NCBI GenBank assembly: GCA_903834765.1
Contig: CAILKE010000004.1
Span: 62,001-126,000, forward strand
DNA from: an uncultured Bacteroidota bacterium
GTDB taxonomy: Bacteria; Bacteroidota; Bacteroidia; B-17B0; Aurantibacillaceae
Direction of reading: 5' to 3'
DNA length: 64,000 nt
Below are positions 17,808 to 26,335 of this stretch, one piece after another (positions within the stretch are counted from its first letter, which is position 1; each line of letters starts with the position of its first letter). The notes below the pieces were generated by a model that saw nothing but the letters and a program-made list of their open reading frames with translations, was not told where the DNA came from and did not search any database. The position numbers and the translations under genes were made by a program.

Positions 17808-18617
17808 TTAATTCAACTTAAATCTTACAGGAATATTATATCTAACCTTCACCGCTCTTCCACCGTTTTTACCTGCTTTTAGCCAGATTGGCATTTTTGT
17901 AACAACTTTAACAACTTCTTCATCGCAACCATAGCCAATACCTCTCATTACTTTAACGCCTTCTACTTTACCAAGTTCGCTTACCACAAATGATACATAT
18001 ACTGTTCCTTCAACCCCTATAGACTTAGCCATATCTGGATAAGAAATGTTATTTGAAACATATCTCAAAATGCCATTTGGATCAGTATTAAATACTGGCA
18101 TTTCTTCAGCAATCATAACTACTGGAATTTCTGCTACACTATTACTAACAGCAATCACGGCAACTGTATTCGTACTCGAAATTGTGCTTGTAATAGAAGT
18201 CCCCAATGAATTAGGATCTCCTAATCCTGTATTCGGATTATCATTCAAAACCATAGTATTAGATTCTATTGCATCATCTGCAATGTTAGTTGATGTTGCT
18301 GTTCCTAATGGAGCAGCTGCTTCAATTGGCTGCTTCGGTTCCGGCAAAGGCGAATTATCAATTTCTATCATTCGCTCTATTGGCTTAATCATCGGATCAT
18401 CAAATGCTATTATCTTTTCGTCTATTGATTCCGCATTCATCTTATTATAAGCGTATGCTGAGCCAAATACCAAGCAAATAATACTGCTTAATCCTATTAA
18501 TGATTTTTTTATAGAATCATTATAACTTTCTCTGATTGCATAAGCGCCATAATTTTTATTTCTATTTTCAAAAATTACTGCATTTAGCTTACTAGCGTTG
18601 TTTCCTAAAATGTTCAT
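17808..18617 (-). CDS. TonB-family energy transducer
   Basis: 269 residues. A short cytoplasmic N-terminus with the Bacteroidota-typical F.NRNKNYGAYAIRESY motif precedes a TM helix (about 38-57), a periplasmic linker with a PLPEPKQPIE segment, and a C-terminal TonB domain (about 180-269; ISYPDMAKSIGVEGTVYVSF, then VSELGKVEGVKVMRGIGYGC and the strand RYNIPVRFKLN). TonB passes proton-motive force from ExbB-ExbD to outer-membrane receptors. ExbB, ExbD and a receptor gene are absent from this window, so it is an unlinked copy; several TonB paralogues per genome are usual in this phylum. Confidence 0.93.
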   Translation of the reverse strand: MNILGNNASKLNAVIFENRNKNYGAYAIRESYNDSIKKSLIGLSSIICLVFGSAYAYNKMNAESIDEKIIAFDDPMIKPIERMIEIDNSPLPEPKQPIEAAAPLGTATSTNIADDAIESNTMVLNDNPNTGLGDPNSLGTSITSTISSTNTVAVIAVSNSVAEIPVVMIAEEMPVFNTDPNGILRYVSNNISYPDMAKSIGVEGTVYVSFVVSELGKVEGVKVMRGIGYGCDEEVVKVVTKMPIWLKAGKNGGRAVKVRYNIPVRFKLN

Positions 18618-18714
18618 TATTTCTATTTTTTAAAGGTTTGTACTTTTTTCTTTCAAACTTTTTTCTTTCGCGACAATTAAACAGTTTGCTGATGTAAAAG
18701 TATATTCATCATAA

Positions 18715-18744
18715 ACAAAAAACCACATCTGTTTGAGATGTGGT
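18715..18744 (-). terminator. Terminator for the lipoprotein gene at 18799
   Basis: On the minus strand the 9-bp stem ACCACATCT/AGATGTGGT (18722-18744) with a 5-nt loop is followed by TTTTTTGTTT. It separates this gene from the TonB gene downstream. Confidence 0.85.
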
Positions 18745-18798
18745 GACTTTTGTTTTGTAAGTGGTCGCTTTTGACTAAAAAATGGAAAATTATTTTAC

Positions 18799-19236
18799 CT
18801 ATTTTATGTAAGTAGTTGTACAACTATCTCTAACTCCACTAATAGAAGTAGTATAAGTAAGGTTAATTTTGGAAGCAGTGGTTAATGTTCCAGAGCCTGA
18901 TGCAAAACCTATTTGACTATTAGTGTTGTTTTTTATCGTTTGGTATGGAATGATGAATGTGTTATTACTCACATTAGCACCAACTGTGTAGCTAGAAAGT
19001 CCATAGAAATTTTCAATGATAATGGCGGTTGATATCGTACTTGATTTAGTAATATTTACCGTATATGAATTTGGCGTGCCACTAGTTGTGCTGAACTCAC
19101 TTGCCGACCAGTTAGCCACATAGCTATCACGAGGGTCTGCGTTAGGATCTACAGGAGCGTTTGTTTGTTCGTTTTTTGCACAAGATATCATGACTAAGGC
19201 AATAAGACTAATTATAAAATAAAATGGTTGTTTCAT
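18799..19236 (-). CDS. Small lipoprotein of unknown function
   Basis: The ATG at 19236 is preferred over one 33 bp further upstream because it gives a clean lipoprotein signal, MKQPFYFIISLIALVMISC, with Cys19 lipidated. The mature ~125 residues are Ser/Thr/Asn-rich and predicted beta (YVANWSASEFSTTSG, SYTVNITKSSTIS, NNTFIIPYQTI, KINLTYTTSISGVRDSCTTTY), like the small beta-sandwich lipoproteins common in Bacteroidota. No family is recognised. It begins 45 bp after the DarA-like gene stop and has its own terminator. Confidence 0.75.
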   Translation of the reverse strand: MKQPFYFIISLIALVMISCAKNEQTNAPVDPNADPRDSYVANWSASEFSTTSGTPNSYTVNITKSSTISTAIIIENFYGLSSYTVGANVSNNTFIIPYQTIKNNTNSQIGFASGSGTLTTASKINLTYTTSISGVRDSCTTTYIK

Positions 19237-19281
19237 GGTTTTTTGATTTAAGTATTTAATGTGATACAATAATTGTTCCTG

Positions 19282-20208
19282 TTAATTTAGCTTTAATGAA
19301 TTTTGTGAATAATAGGCGATTTCTTTATCAAATTTTTTCTTTGCTAAAATTGGAGCTAAGCGTGAAAGAATTGTTATGATAGGCGATAACAATAATATGG
19401 CTGTTGGCAATACAATCCCAAAAATACGCACACGCGTTTTACGCTCTTCACTACCCTGCGTGCCTTTTTTAGAAATATAATTTGCGTACAAGGGAAATAA
19501 CGCTCTTCCTCTGCCTTCCATTAATAATAAGTTTCCACGTATATCTAATGCGCCAATTTTATTAAGTTCTACTTGAAGCTTTGCCAATTGATTATTTTCT
19601 AAATGAGATTGGATGCATACACCAAATTTAGGTGCGTTAATTAAATCTTTTTCTGTAACTCCATACTTAGGGAAAATTCCCATAAAGTTTTCTTTAATTC
19701 CGCTTAGCAAGTATGCAAAAACCGTTACTAGACTTACTAAATTTGCTGACCTATCCACAAATGTAATATTACCAACTAAATTTGCTTTAAGGTTTAATAA
19801 TTGTTTCTTCATTTTTTCTTGAGCACCTAACCACATATTTCTACAATTAATGATTGTAATAACTGGCTTATTTTCTAATAAGAGTTTAGCTTGTTCCGAT
19901 TGCAAAAAACTATTAATTGGAACGCATATACTTAAAAACCAAGGTTGATAGGCAATTACAACTAAATCATAATCTATTGGTGTTTCAATTTGAAGTGGTT
20001 CTATTTCGCAAGGGGTGCCTCGAACCGTTTCTGGGAATGCATCAAAAAACTGCATATAAGTCCAAGGATATGGAAATGTATTTTTTGGTTTAATTAAATT
20101 GTAATCAACTTTATATTCAGAATTTTCAATAAAAGGTTTTAACGTAGCATCTAATACTTGCTTTGCTTGCCCAGTTTGCGAAAAATAAATAACTAGAATC
20201 TTTTTCAT
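19282..20208 (-). CDS. darA: DarA-like dialkylresorcinol condensing enzyme (flavodoxin-like N-terminus)
   Basis: 308 residues starting with a flavodoxin-like strand-loop (KKILVIYFSQTGQAKQV). The conserved blocks KPKNTFPYPWT, FFDAFPETVRG, VIAYQPWFLS, NCRNMWLGAQEKMKK and LVGNITFVDR match my memory of proteins annotated DarA in flexirubin and dialkylresorcinol clusters. Towards the C-terminus lies a hydrophobic helix (about 265-285) that may associate with the membrane. In known clusters DarA works with DarB, a ketoacyl synthase III, joining two fatty-acid-derived chains. No darB, acyl carrier protein or other pigment gene is present here, so the substrate is uncertain. Confidence 0.7.
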   Translation of the reverse strand: MKKILVIYFSQTGQAKQVLDATLKPFIENSEYKVDYNLIKPKNTFPYPWTYMQFFDAFPETVRGTPCEIEPLQIETPIDYDLVVIAYQPWFLSICVPINSFLQSEQAKLLLENKPVITIINCRNMWLGAQEKMKKQLLNLKANLVGNITFVDRSANLVSLVTVFAYLLSGIKENFMGIFPKYGVTEKDLINAPKFGVCIQSHLENNQLAKLQVELNKIGALDIRGNLLLMEGRGRALFPLYANYISKKGTQGSEERKTRVRIFGIVLPTAILLLSPIITILSRLAPILAKKKFDKEIAYYSQNSLKLN

Positions 20209-20260
20209 ACGTCTAAATTATTGTTTTTTATTTACCATATGGTATAGCCAGTTTATCTTC

Positions 20261-20300
20261 TCCCGATAGCTATCGGGATGTGTTTGTGTTTCGACAAACA
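20261..20300. repeat. Palindromic element: 18-bp perfect palindrome plus adjacent hairpin
   Basis: TCCCGATAGCTATCGGGA (20261-20278) is a perfect palindrome. It is followed by a TGTTTGT/ACAAACA hairpin (20281-20300). The core is a frequent dispersed palindrome in Bacteroidota genomes as far as I recall. It lies between the DarA-like gene and the exported protein gene at 20448. Confidence 0.6.
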
Positions 20301-20380
20301 TGGCTATTTCATATATACATTACTTTTTCCTATAGCTGTTGATTTATATCCGATTAATAGTAGATCCTTTTTAAGAGTTA

Positions 20381-20425
20381 AAAAAAACCACTCATTTTTA
20401 GTTTATAAACTGCGAATGAGTGGTT
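20381..20425 (-). terminator. Terminator after the exported protein gene at 20448
   Basis: The 11-bp stem AACCACTCATT/AATGAGTGGTT (20386-20396 with 20415-20425) has a smaller AGTTTATAAACT palindrome in its loop. On the minus strand it is followed by a T run. Confidence 0.85.
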
Positions 20426-20447
20426 CATTAATCCTATTCATGGCATT

Positions 20448-21281
20448 TTATCTTTTTTTATCCTCGTCTTTAAACAAGTCTACTTTTGCGTCGTTTAATC
20501 TCATTAATTTAGATTCTTTAAATGTATCATTCCACTTTACTTTAATAGCTTTCTTTTGTAAATCACCAGCTCCAATTATTTCATTAAAGATCACAGTAAA
20601 ATCGTCAGATTCTCCTTTTTCTAAAAGAATTCCTGTGTTTTTTTTAGCATTTGCGTTTTCTGATCCATTAGGCATAATACAAGCACTTTTATAAGGGCTT
20701 ATAATGCCAACTCCATCTCCATTATATGCACATTGAAATTTAGCTGATGCTTTATCAGTATTGGCATCGTGTTTTTTTAAAGTACATGTAAAATTACCTG
20801 CTGTAAAATCATTTTTAGATGGTGGTAAATCAAAATTAGCGGCATCAATTACTTTTCCACCAGCCGATACTTTGTATATACCCTTCAACTCAACTTCAAA
20901 ATTATTTGCTTGCATTTGCTTTCCTTTAAAATCAACCACTTTAGAATCTTCGTCATTAGGTGCAACAACAAAACCTTTTTCGTTAGTTCCAACTGTATTC
21001 TTATCTGACTTATAAATAAACTCACCAGGTTTCACAAATAAATAATCATTGGTTTTATTAAATACTTTGATTTTAAATTTAGAATAAGCCCCAACAGAAA
21101 CAGCATCTACAATATATAATTTATAATCGTCCGTTTCGATGGTTGCATCTTTGTAAAAAAACTTTTCATCTGGTTTTGGTAATTTTTCTTTTTTCTCTTT
21201 CTTTTCTTTTTTCTCGTCTTTATCCTGAGCAAAGCTTGGCGTTAGTATAATCAGAGTTAAAAATAAAAATAAATGTTTCAT
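20448..21281 (-). CDS. Exported protein with Lys/Glu-rich N-terminus, function unknown
   Basis: 277 residues. The signal peptide MKHLFLFLTLIILTPSFAQ is followed by a highly charged stretch (DKDEKKEKKEKKEKLPK) and then a beta-rich region (YKDATIETDDYKLYIVDAVS, FKIKVFNKTNDYLFVKPGEF, NNFEVELKGIYKVSAGG) that could be two Ig-like domains. It should be periplasmic. No family is recognised. It is a single gene with its own terminator, transcribed divergently from trmD. Confidence 0.8.
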   Translation of the reverse strand: MKHLFLFLTLIILTPSFAQDKDEKKEKKEKKEKLPKPDEKFFYKDATIETDDYKLYIVDAVSVGAYSKFKIKVFNKTNDYLFVKPGEFIYKSDKNTVGTNEKGFVVAPNDEDSKVVDFKGKQMQANNFEVELKGIYKVSAGGKVIDAANFDLPPSKNDFTAGNFTCTLKKHDANTDKASAKFQCAYNGDGVGIISPYKSACIMPNGSENANAKKNTGILLEKGESDDFTVIFNEIIGAGDLQKKAIKVKWNDTFKESKLMRLNDAKVDLFKDEDKKR

Positions 21282-21385
21282 AATATTAAATGTTTAATAA
21301 ATTAGACGCATAACAAATATAGGCATTGAAAATTATTTGAAGGATTTTATTACTAATTTTATTGCTAATTTTTATAAAAAAATAT

Positions 21386-22060
21386 ATGATGCATATTGAT
21401 ATTATTACAATACACCCCCCTCTCTTAGAAAGTCCTTTTAGTCATAGTATTTTAAAAAGAGCAGCTACCAAAAATTTAGTATCTATTAATGTTATCGATT
21501 TGCGTCCATATGGGATTGAGCCTCATAAAAAAACAGATGATTATGCATTTGGTGGCGGAGCTGGAATGGTAATGATGATAGAGCCAATAGCTAACTGCAT
21601 TAATGAATTAAAAGAAAAACGTAGCTACGACGAAATTATTTTCATGACGCCTGATGGCGAAACGTTATCTCAAAAAACGTGTAATCATTTGTCTACCTTA
21701 AAAAATATAATGGTATTATGTGGTCATTACAAAGGTATTGATGAACGATTGCGAGAACATTTTATAACTAAAGAAATTTCTATTGGCGATTATGTGTTAA
21801 GTGGCGGAGAACTTCCAGCAGCAGTCATTTGTGATGCAATCATCAGATTAATACCAGGTGTATTAAATGATGAAACATCTGCACTATCTGATTCTTTTCA
21901 AGATAATTTATTATCGCCACCTGTTTATACTAGGCCTGCAGATTATAATGGATGGAGAGTTCCGGATATTTTATTAAGTGGTCATCAAAAAAAAATTGAT
22001 GAATGGCGTCACGAACAATCATTAGAGCGCACTAAAATTAGAAGACCCGATTTGTTATAG
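21386..22060 (+). CDS. trmD: tRNA (guanine37-N1)-methyltransferase
   Basis: 224 residues from the ATG at 21386 (a second ATG follows directly at 21389). TrmD methylates G37 next to the anticodon in tRNAs reading CNN and GGN/UGG-type codons, preventing +1 frameshifting. Visible SPOUT trefoil-knot motifs are [39 protein letters not shown] and [16 protein letters not shown], with the catalytic Asp in GDYVLSGGE and the C-terminal domain [15 protein letters not shown]. The length is normal. In many bacteria trmD is with rplS and rimM; here it stands alone, with ftsX 112 bp downstream. Confidence 0.97.
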   Translation: MMHIDIITIHPPLLESPFSHSILKRAATKNLVSINVIDLRPYGIEPHKKTDDYAFGGGAGMVMMIEPIANCINELKEKRSYDEIIFMTPDGETLSQKTCNHLSTLKNIMVLCGHYKGIDERLREHFITKEISIGDYVLSGGELPAAVICDAIIRLIPGVLNDETSALSDSFQDNLLSPPVYTRPADYNGWRVPDILLSGHQKKIDEWRHEQSLERTKIRRPDLL

Positions 22061-22172
22061 TTACTTTACAGAATAGTCACATCAACAAACAACCGCTTGT
22101 TAATTATTACTATTTAATCCTATTTTCCCTATTCCCATTACTGTTATTTTAGTTGAACCAAACTTAATCAAC

Positions 22173-23042
22173 GTGTCTACTAAAATTGCTTCTCAAAAAA
22201 TAAAAACATCATCGCTTACTGTAGTCATCAGTTTAGCATTAGTATTATTTATGCTAGGACTATTGGGCTTAGTAGTGATAAATGCTAAAAAATTATCTAA
22301 TCATATTAAAGAAAATGTAGGCTTTCAAATTGTATTAAAAGATACTACTTCTGCCGCCGAATTAGATTTATTAAAACAAGAATTAAATTCTTCTCCTTTC
22401 TCCAAACAAGTTGATTATATTAGTAAAGACGAAGCTGCTCAAAAATTACAAAAAGAATTAGGTGAAGATTTTATCACCTTCTTAGGATATAATCCATTAC
22501 TATCCTCTTTAGATATTAAATTACATTCAGAGTATGCCAATGTGGATAGCTTAGCTGGTTTTGAAAAATACATTATGCAAAAACATTTTGTGAAAGAGGT
22601 GATTTATCATAAAGACATGATCAAGCAAGTTAATGATAACGCTAAAGTCTTCAGCATATATATTTTAATTTTTAGCGGTTTATTACTCATTGTGGCTATT
22701 GCTTTAATTAATAATACGATCCGCTTATCTATTTATGCCAAACGATTTATCATTCGAACCATGTATTTAGTTGGGGCAACGCAGGGTTTCATACGTATGC
22801 CTTTTATTTTTAAAGGAATTCGTCAAGGAATAATAGCAGGAATTTTAGCAGGGTTATTATTAGCAGGTTTTTTAGTATTAAGCACGCGCTATATTCCAGA
22901 TCTATTACAATTACAAGACCCTAATTTATTGGCGCTTTTATTTATTGGTATCGTTCTATTAGGTGTCTTAATTTCTGGATTAAGCGCTGCACTTTCTGTA
23001 AGACGCTATTTAAGACTAAAAACAGACGATTTATACTTTTAA
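22173..23042 (+). CDS. ftsX: Cell-division permease FtsX
   Basis: 289 residues from a GTG start. TM1 is about residues 17-37; a periplasmic loop follows (NVGFQIVLKDTTSAAELDLLKQEL, then YISKDEAAQKLQKELGEDF); then three further TM helices (about 159-180, 212-240, 249-275), the FtsX topology. FtsX pairs with the ATPase FtsE and activates peptidoglycan hydrolases at the septum. FtsE is not adjacent, which is usual in Bacteroidota. In many relatives ftsX is followed by a DUF3098 gene and uppP; here an EamA transporter follows instead. Confidence 0.9.
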   Translation: MSTKIASQKIKTSSLTVVISLALVLFMLGLLGLVVINAKKLSNHIKENVGFQIVLKDTTSAAELDLLKQELNSSPFSKQVDYISKDEAAQKLQKELGEDFITFLGYNPLLSSLDIKLHSEYANVDSLAGFEKYIMQKHFVKEVIYHKDMIKQVNDNAKVFSIYILIFSGLLLIVAIALINNTIRLSIYAKRFIIRTMYLVGATQGFIRMPFIFKGIRQGIIAGILAGLLLAGFLVLSTRYIPDLLQLQDPNLLALLFIGIVLLGVLISGLSAALSVRRYLRLKTDDLYF

Positions 23043-23079
23043 AATTTTCTTAAAATCCTATAACAATCTGGGTATTTTA

Positions 23080-23108
23080 AATTGATTGAATTTTCAATCA
23101 ATTGCTGT
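23080..23108. terminator. Hairpin between ftsX and the EamA transporter gene
   Basis: A perfect 10-bp stem AATTGATTGA/TCAATCAATT (23080-23089 with 23094-23103) with a 4-nt loop, followed by GCTGTTTTT. It is AT-rich, so either a weak terminator or an operator-like palindrome. Confidence 0.45.
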
Positions 23109-23153
23109 TTTTAAAAAAACCAACCTTTAATATCCTACATTTACATCGATTAA

Positions 23154-24035
23154 ATGAAAAAATCTTTTTTACCTTGGATAATATTAATTGCTCTATCATT
23201 AGTTTGGGGTAGTTCATTTATATTAATGAAAAGAGGTTTAATGGCATTTAGTAGTGATGAAGTAGCCGCTTTACGAATAACAATTGCTTCTGTATTTTTA
23301 TCCCCTTTATTATTCAAGTATTATAAAATTGATTTACTCAAACACCTCAAAGGCTTAATTTTAATGGGTGTTTTCGGAAATTTAATACCTGCTTTTTTAT
23401 TTACCAAAGCCGAAACTCAAATTAGCAGTAGCTTAACAGGTATGCTTAATGCGCTAACACCTTTATTTACGATTCTTATTGGTATTATTCTATTTAAACA
23501 AAAAATAACCAAAGCTAAATTTTTAGGTGTAATGGTTGGATTTATGGGAGCTATTGCTCTAATCATATTGGGCGATAGTCATGAACAATCTCAAAATACC
23601 AAATATTGTTTATTAGTTGTAGCCGCTACCTTATGTTACGCGATAAGTGTTAATGGAATCAAAAAATATTTAAACCATCTAAACTCAATAACAGCAACGG
23701 TATGGGCATTTACATTAATAGGACCTGTTGCCGCCATTTATTTATTTGGGTTTACGGATGTTATTAAACACGCGAACGAAAGTCCATACGGGCTAAGTTC
23801 ATTGGGTTATATTAGCATATTAGCAATTTTTGGAACTGCTATTTCAGTAGTTATTTATAATCAACTGATAAAATTATCGGGTACTGTTTTTGCGGCCAGC
23901 TGTACCTATTTAATTCCTGTAGTGGCTATTGGCTGGGGATTATTTGACGACGAGGTGGTTAATGTATTTCAAATGAGTTCGGTTTTAGTCATTATTGGAG
24001 GGATTAGGATGATTAATTCTGTTAAAAAAGAGTGA
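23154..24035 (+). CDS. EamA/DMT-family transporter
   Basis: 293 residues forming ten TM helices, in two EamA repeats of five. The first opens with the family signature LVWGSSFILMKRGL and contains SSSLTGMLNALTPLFTILIG. The second opens with a matching A.CYAISVNGIKKYL motif and contains GTVFAASCTYLIPVVAIGWG. These transporters export or import small metabolites such as amino acids or purines; the substrate cannot be told from sequence. It stands alone between ftsX and rplU. Confidence 0.92.
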   Translation: MKKSFLPWIILIALSLVWGSSFILMKRGLMAFSSDEVAALRITIASVFLSPLLFKYYKIDLLKHLKGLILMGVFGNLIPAFLFTKAETQISSSLTGMLNALTPLFTILIGIILFKQKITKAKFLGVMVGFMGAIALIILGDSHEQSQNTKYCLLVVAATLCYAISVNGIKKYLNHLNSITATVWAFTLIGPVAAIYLFGFTDVIKHANESPYGLSSLGYISILAIFGTAISVVIYNQLIKLSGTVFAASCTYLIPVVAIGWGLFDDEVVNVFQMSSVLVIIGGIRMINSVKKE

Positions 24036-24073
24036 TATCTGGGTTAATTGCCCTAAAATAATGTTGAAAACTT

Positions 24074-24103
24074 TTGCAGAATACAAAAAACAGTGTATCT
24101 TTG
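24074..24103 (+). promoter_or_regulatory. Consensus Bacteroidota promoter for rplU-rpmA
   Basis: TTTTG ending at 24076, exactly 19 bp of spacer and a perfect -7 element TATCTTTG (24096-24103), 40 bp before the rplU ATG. Confidence 0.88.
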
Positions 24104-24143
24104 CCATCCTTAAAAAAATTATTAATAATTAAAATTTAACACC

Positions 24144-24632
24144 ATGTATGCAATTGTAGAAATAGCAGGGCAACAATTTAAAGTGGAACGAGGCAATAAA
24201 GTCTACGTTCACCGCCTAGATGCTAACGAAGGTACAAAGGTAGAATTTGACAAAGTTTTCTTAATTGAAAATGCTGGAAAAATTTCTATTGGAAGTCCAA
24301 CAGTGGATGGCGCAAAAGTTGTAGCCACCGTAATTGAACACTTAAAAGGCGATAAAGTTATCATCTTTAAGAAAAAACGTCGTAAAGGTTACCAGAAATG
24401 GAATAACCACCGTCAACATTTAACTCAGTTATTAATCCAAGGTGTGTTACCAAAAGGTGAAACATTAAAAGATGAATTAAAAGCTGAAAAAGTTGAACGT
24501 AATTACTCGTTAAGATCAGTTGTTACTAAAGAATCAGCAGCTCCAGTTGCAGAAAAGAAAGCTCCTGCTAAAAAAGCAGTAGCTAAAAAAGCACCTGCAA
24601 AGAAAGCAGCAGCTAAAAAAACAGAAGCATAA
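24144..24632 (+). CDS. rplU: 50S ribosomal protein L21 with H1-like Lys/Ala C-terminal extension
   Basis: 162 residues against about 103 for ordinary L21. The core (residues 1-102: MYAIVEIAGQQFKVERGNKV, FKKKRRKGYQKWNNHRQHLT) is complete. It binds 23S rRNA near L20. A linker (KDELKAEKVERNYSLRS) is followed by a tail rich in Lys, Ala and Pro (about 130-162) with KKAPAKKAVAKKAPAKKAA-type repeats like the H1-like protein at 16849. The tail presumably contacts rRNA on the ribosome surface. rpmA follows at 25 bp, the standard L21-L27 operon. Confidence 0.97.
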   Translation: MYAIVEIAGQQFKVERGNKVYVHRLDANEGTKVEFDKVFLIENAGKISIGSPTVDGAKVVATVIEHLKGDKVIIFKKKRRKGYQKWNNHRQHLTQLLIQGVLPKGETLKDELKAEKVERNYSLRSVVTKESAAPVAEKKAPAKKAVAKKAPAKKAAAKKTEA

Positions 24633-24657
24633 TTAATAAGCATTAAATTAAAAGAAA

Positions 24658-24918
24658 ATGGCACATAAAAAAGGCGCGGGCTCGACAAACAATGGTAGAG
24701 AATCGCATAGCAAACGTTTAGGCGTTAAAATATTTGGTGGACAAGCTTGCATCGCAGGTAACATTATCGTTCGTCAACGTGGCACTAAGCATAACCCAAG
24801 CGAAAATGTAGGTATGGGAAAAGATCATACGTTATTTGCTTTGGTTGATGGTAAAGTTGTGTTTAAAAAGAAACGTGATGACAGATCTTATGTATCTGTT
24901 GTTCCAAATCAAGCATAA
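24658..24918 (+). CDS. rpmA: 50S ribosomal protein L27
   Basis: 86 residues starting [20 protein letters not shown], with [22 protein letters not shown] and [13 protein letters not shown], all typical of L27. Its flexible N-terminus reaches the peptidyl-transferase centre. No Firmicutes-type cleavable N-terminal extension is present. It is the second gene of the rplU-rpmA operon and is closed by a terminator. Confidence 0.98.
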   Translation: MAHKKGAGSTNNGRESHSKRLGVKIFGGQACIAGNIIVRQRGTKHNPSENVGMGKDHTLFALVDGKVVFKKKRDDRSYVSVVPNQA

Positions 24919-24939
24919 TTAAACTAAACACGGATTTTT

Positions 24940-24973
24940 AAAAGCCCTTCATTTAGTTTGAAGGGCTTTTTCT
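24940..24973 (+). terminator. Rho-independent terminator of rplU-rpmA
   Basis: The 11-bp stem AAAAGCCCTTC/GAAGGGCTTTT with a 9-nt loop, then T residues, 21 bp after the stop. Confidence 0.92.
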
Positions 24974-25049
24974 GTTTAACCATATTTACATTGTCAATTA
25001 AGAGAGTGACATAAAAAATAATTACTTTTAACACGTAAAAAATAACCTT

Positions 25050-26324
25050 ATGCTACAATTAGCTTATATCAGAGAACATAAAGAAGACGTTTTAAAACGT
25101 TTAGCTATCAAAAATTTTAAAGATGCCGAAAATATCATTAATTCAATAATTGAATTAGATAATAACCGCAAGGCTGCTCAGCGTCAAGCCGACGATACCA
25201 AAGCAGAAGCTAATGCATTAGCTAAACAGATTGGTGAACTTATGAAAACAGGCAAAAAAGATGAAGCAGAAATTTTAAAAGCAAAGACAGCCGAACTAAA
25301 ATCAAACGAAAAAAATTTCGATGAAACCTTAAATAATATCGAAAAAGAAATTCAAGCCATTTTAGTAACTGTTCCTAATACGCCTCATTTTACGGTTCCT
25401 AATGGTAAAACTCCTGAAGATAATATTACTGTATCTCAACATGGTGCTATTCCTGTATTACATGCTAAAGCACAACCACACTGGGAATTAACCACTAAAT
25501 ATGATTTAATTGATTTTGAATTAGGCGTTAAATTAACAGGAGCTGGATTCCCTGTTTACAAAGGAAAAGGCGCACGTTTACAACGCGCATTAATTAATTA
25601 TTTTTTAGATAAAGCAACATCTAAAGGATATAACGAAGTACAGCCACCCATTTTAGTAAATGCTGATAGTGGTTATGGTACAGGGCAATTACCAGATAAA
25701 GAAGGGCAAATGTACCATTGCCAAATTGATGATTTATATTTGATACCAACAGCCGAAGTACCTATCACAAATATGTTCAGAGATGTTATATTAAAAGAAA
25801 CAGATTTGCCAATTAAGAACTGTGGCTACACACCTTGTTTCAGAAGGGAAGCAGGAAGTTATGGTAAAGACGTAAGAGGATTAAATCGTTTGCATCAGTT
25901 TGATAAAATTGAGATTGTACAAATTACGCATCCCGAAAAATCATACGAAACACTCGAAGAAATGCTGTCTTACGTTTGTGAATTATTAACTGAATTGGAA
26001 TTACCATACCGAATTTTAAAATTGTGTGGAGGCGATATGAGTTTTGGTTCAGCTTTAACTTATGACCTAGAGGTATGGAGCACAGCTCAAGCTCGTTGGT
26101 TAGAAGTTAGCTCTGTATCTAATTTTGAAACCTTCCAAACAAATCGTTTAAAGTGCCGCTACAAAGGCACAGATGGAAAAACGCAATTAGCGCATAGCCT
26201 TAATGGTAGTGCTTTAGCATTGCCCCGAATTGTAGCTTCTTTATTGGAAAATAACCAAACGGAAACTGGCATTAACATCCCTAAAGTGTTACAAAAATAC
26301 ACAGGTTTTGAGGTGATTAATTAG
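25050..26324 (+). CDS. serS: Seryl-tRNA synthetase
   Basis: 424 residues, normal length. It charges tRNA-Ser (and tRNA-Sec where present) with serine. The N-terminal coiled-coil arm that grips the long variable arm of tRNA-Ser is visible (about 30-100, rich in Lys, Glu and Ala). The class II core has motif 1 around GFPVYKGKGARLQRALI, motif 2 in PCFRREAGSYGKDVRGLNRLHQF (about 265-287) and motif 3 in LNGSALALPRIVASLLE (about 387-403). The serine-binding TAEVP loop is intact. The hydrolase gene that follows starts 12 bp after the stop. Confidence 0.98.
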   Translation: MLQLAYIREHKEDVLKRLAIKNFKDAENIINSIIELDNNRKAAQRQADDTKAEANALAKQIGELMKTGKKDEAEILKAKTAELKSNEKNFDETLNNIEKEIQAILVTVPNTPHFTVPNGKTPEDNITVSQHGAIPVLHAKAQPHWELTTKYDLIDFELGVKLTGAGFPVYKGKGARLQRALINYFLDKATSKGYNEVQPPILVNADSGYGTGQLPDKEGQMYHCQIDDLYLIPTAEVPITNMFRDVILKETDLPIKNCGYTPCFRREAGSYGKDVRGLNRLHQFDKIEIVQITHPEKSYETLEEMLSYVCELLTELELPYRILKLCGGDMSFGSALTYDLEVWSTAQARWLEVSSVSNFETFQTNRLKCRYKGTDGKTQLAHSLNGSALALPRIVASLLENNQTETGINIPKVLQKYTGFEVIN

Positions 26325-26335
26325 TGTGGGTTTCT

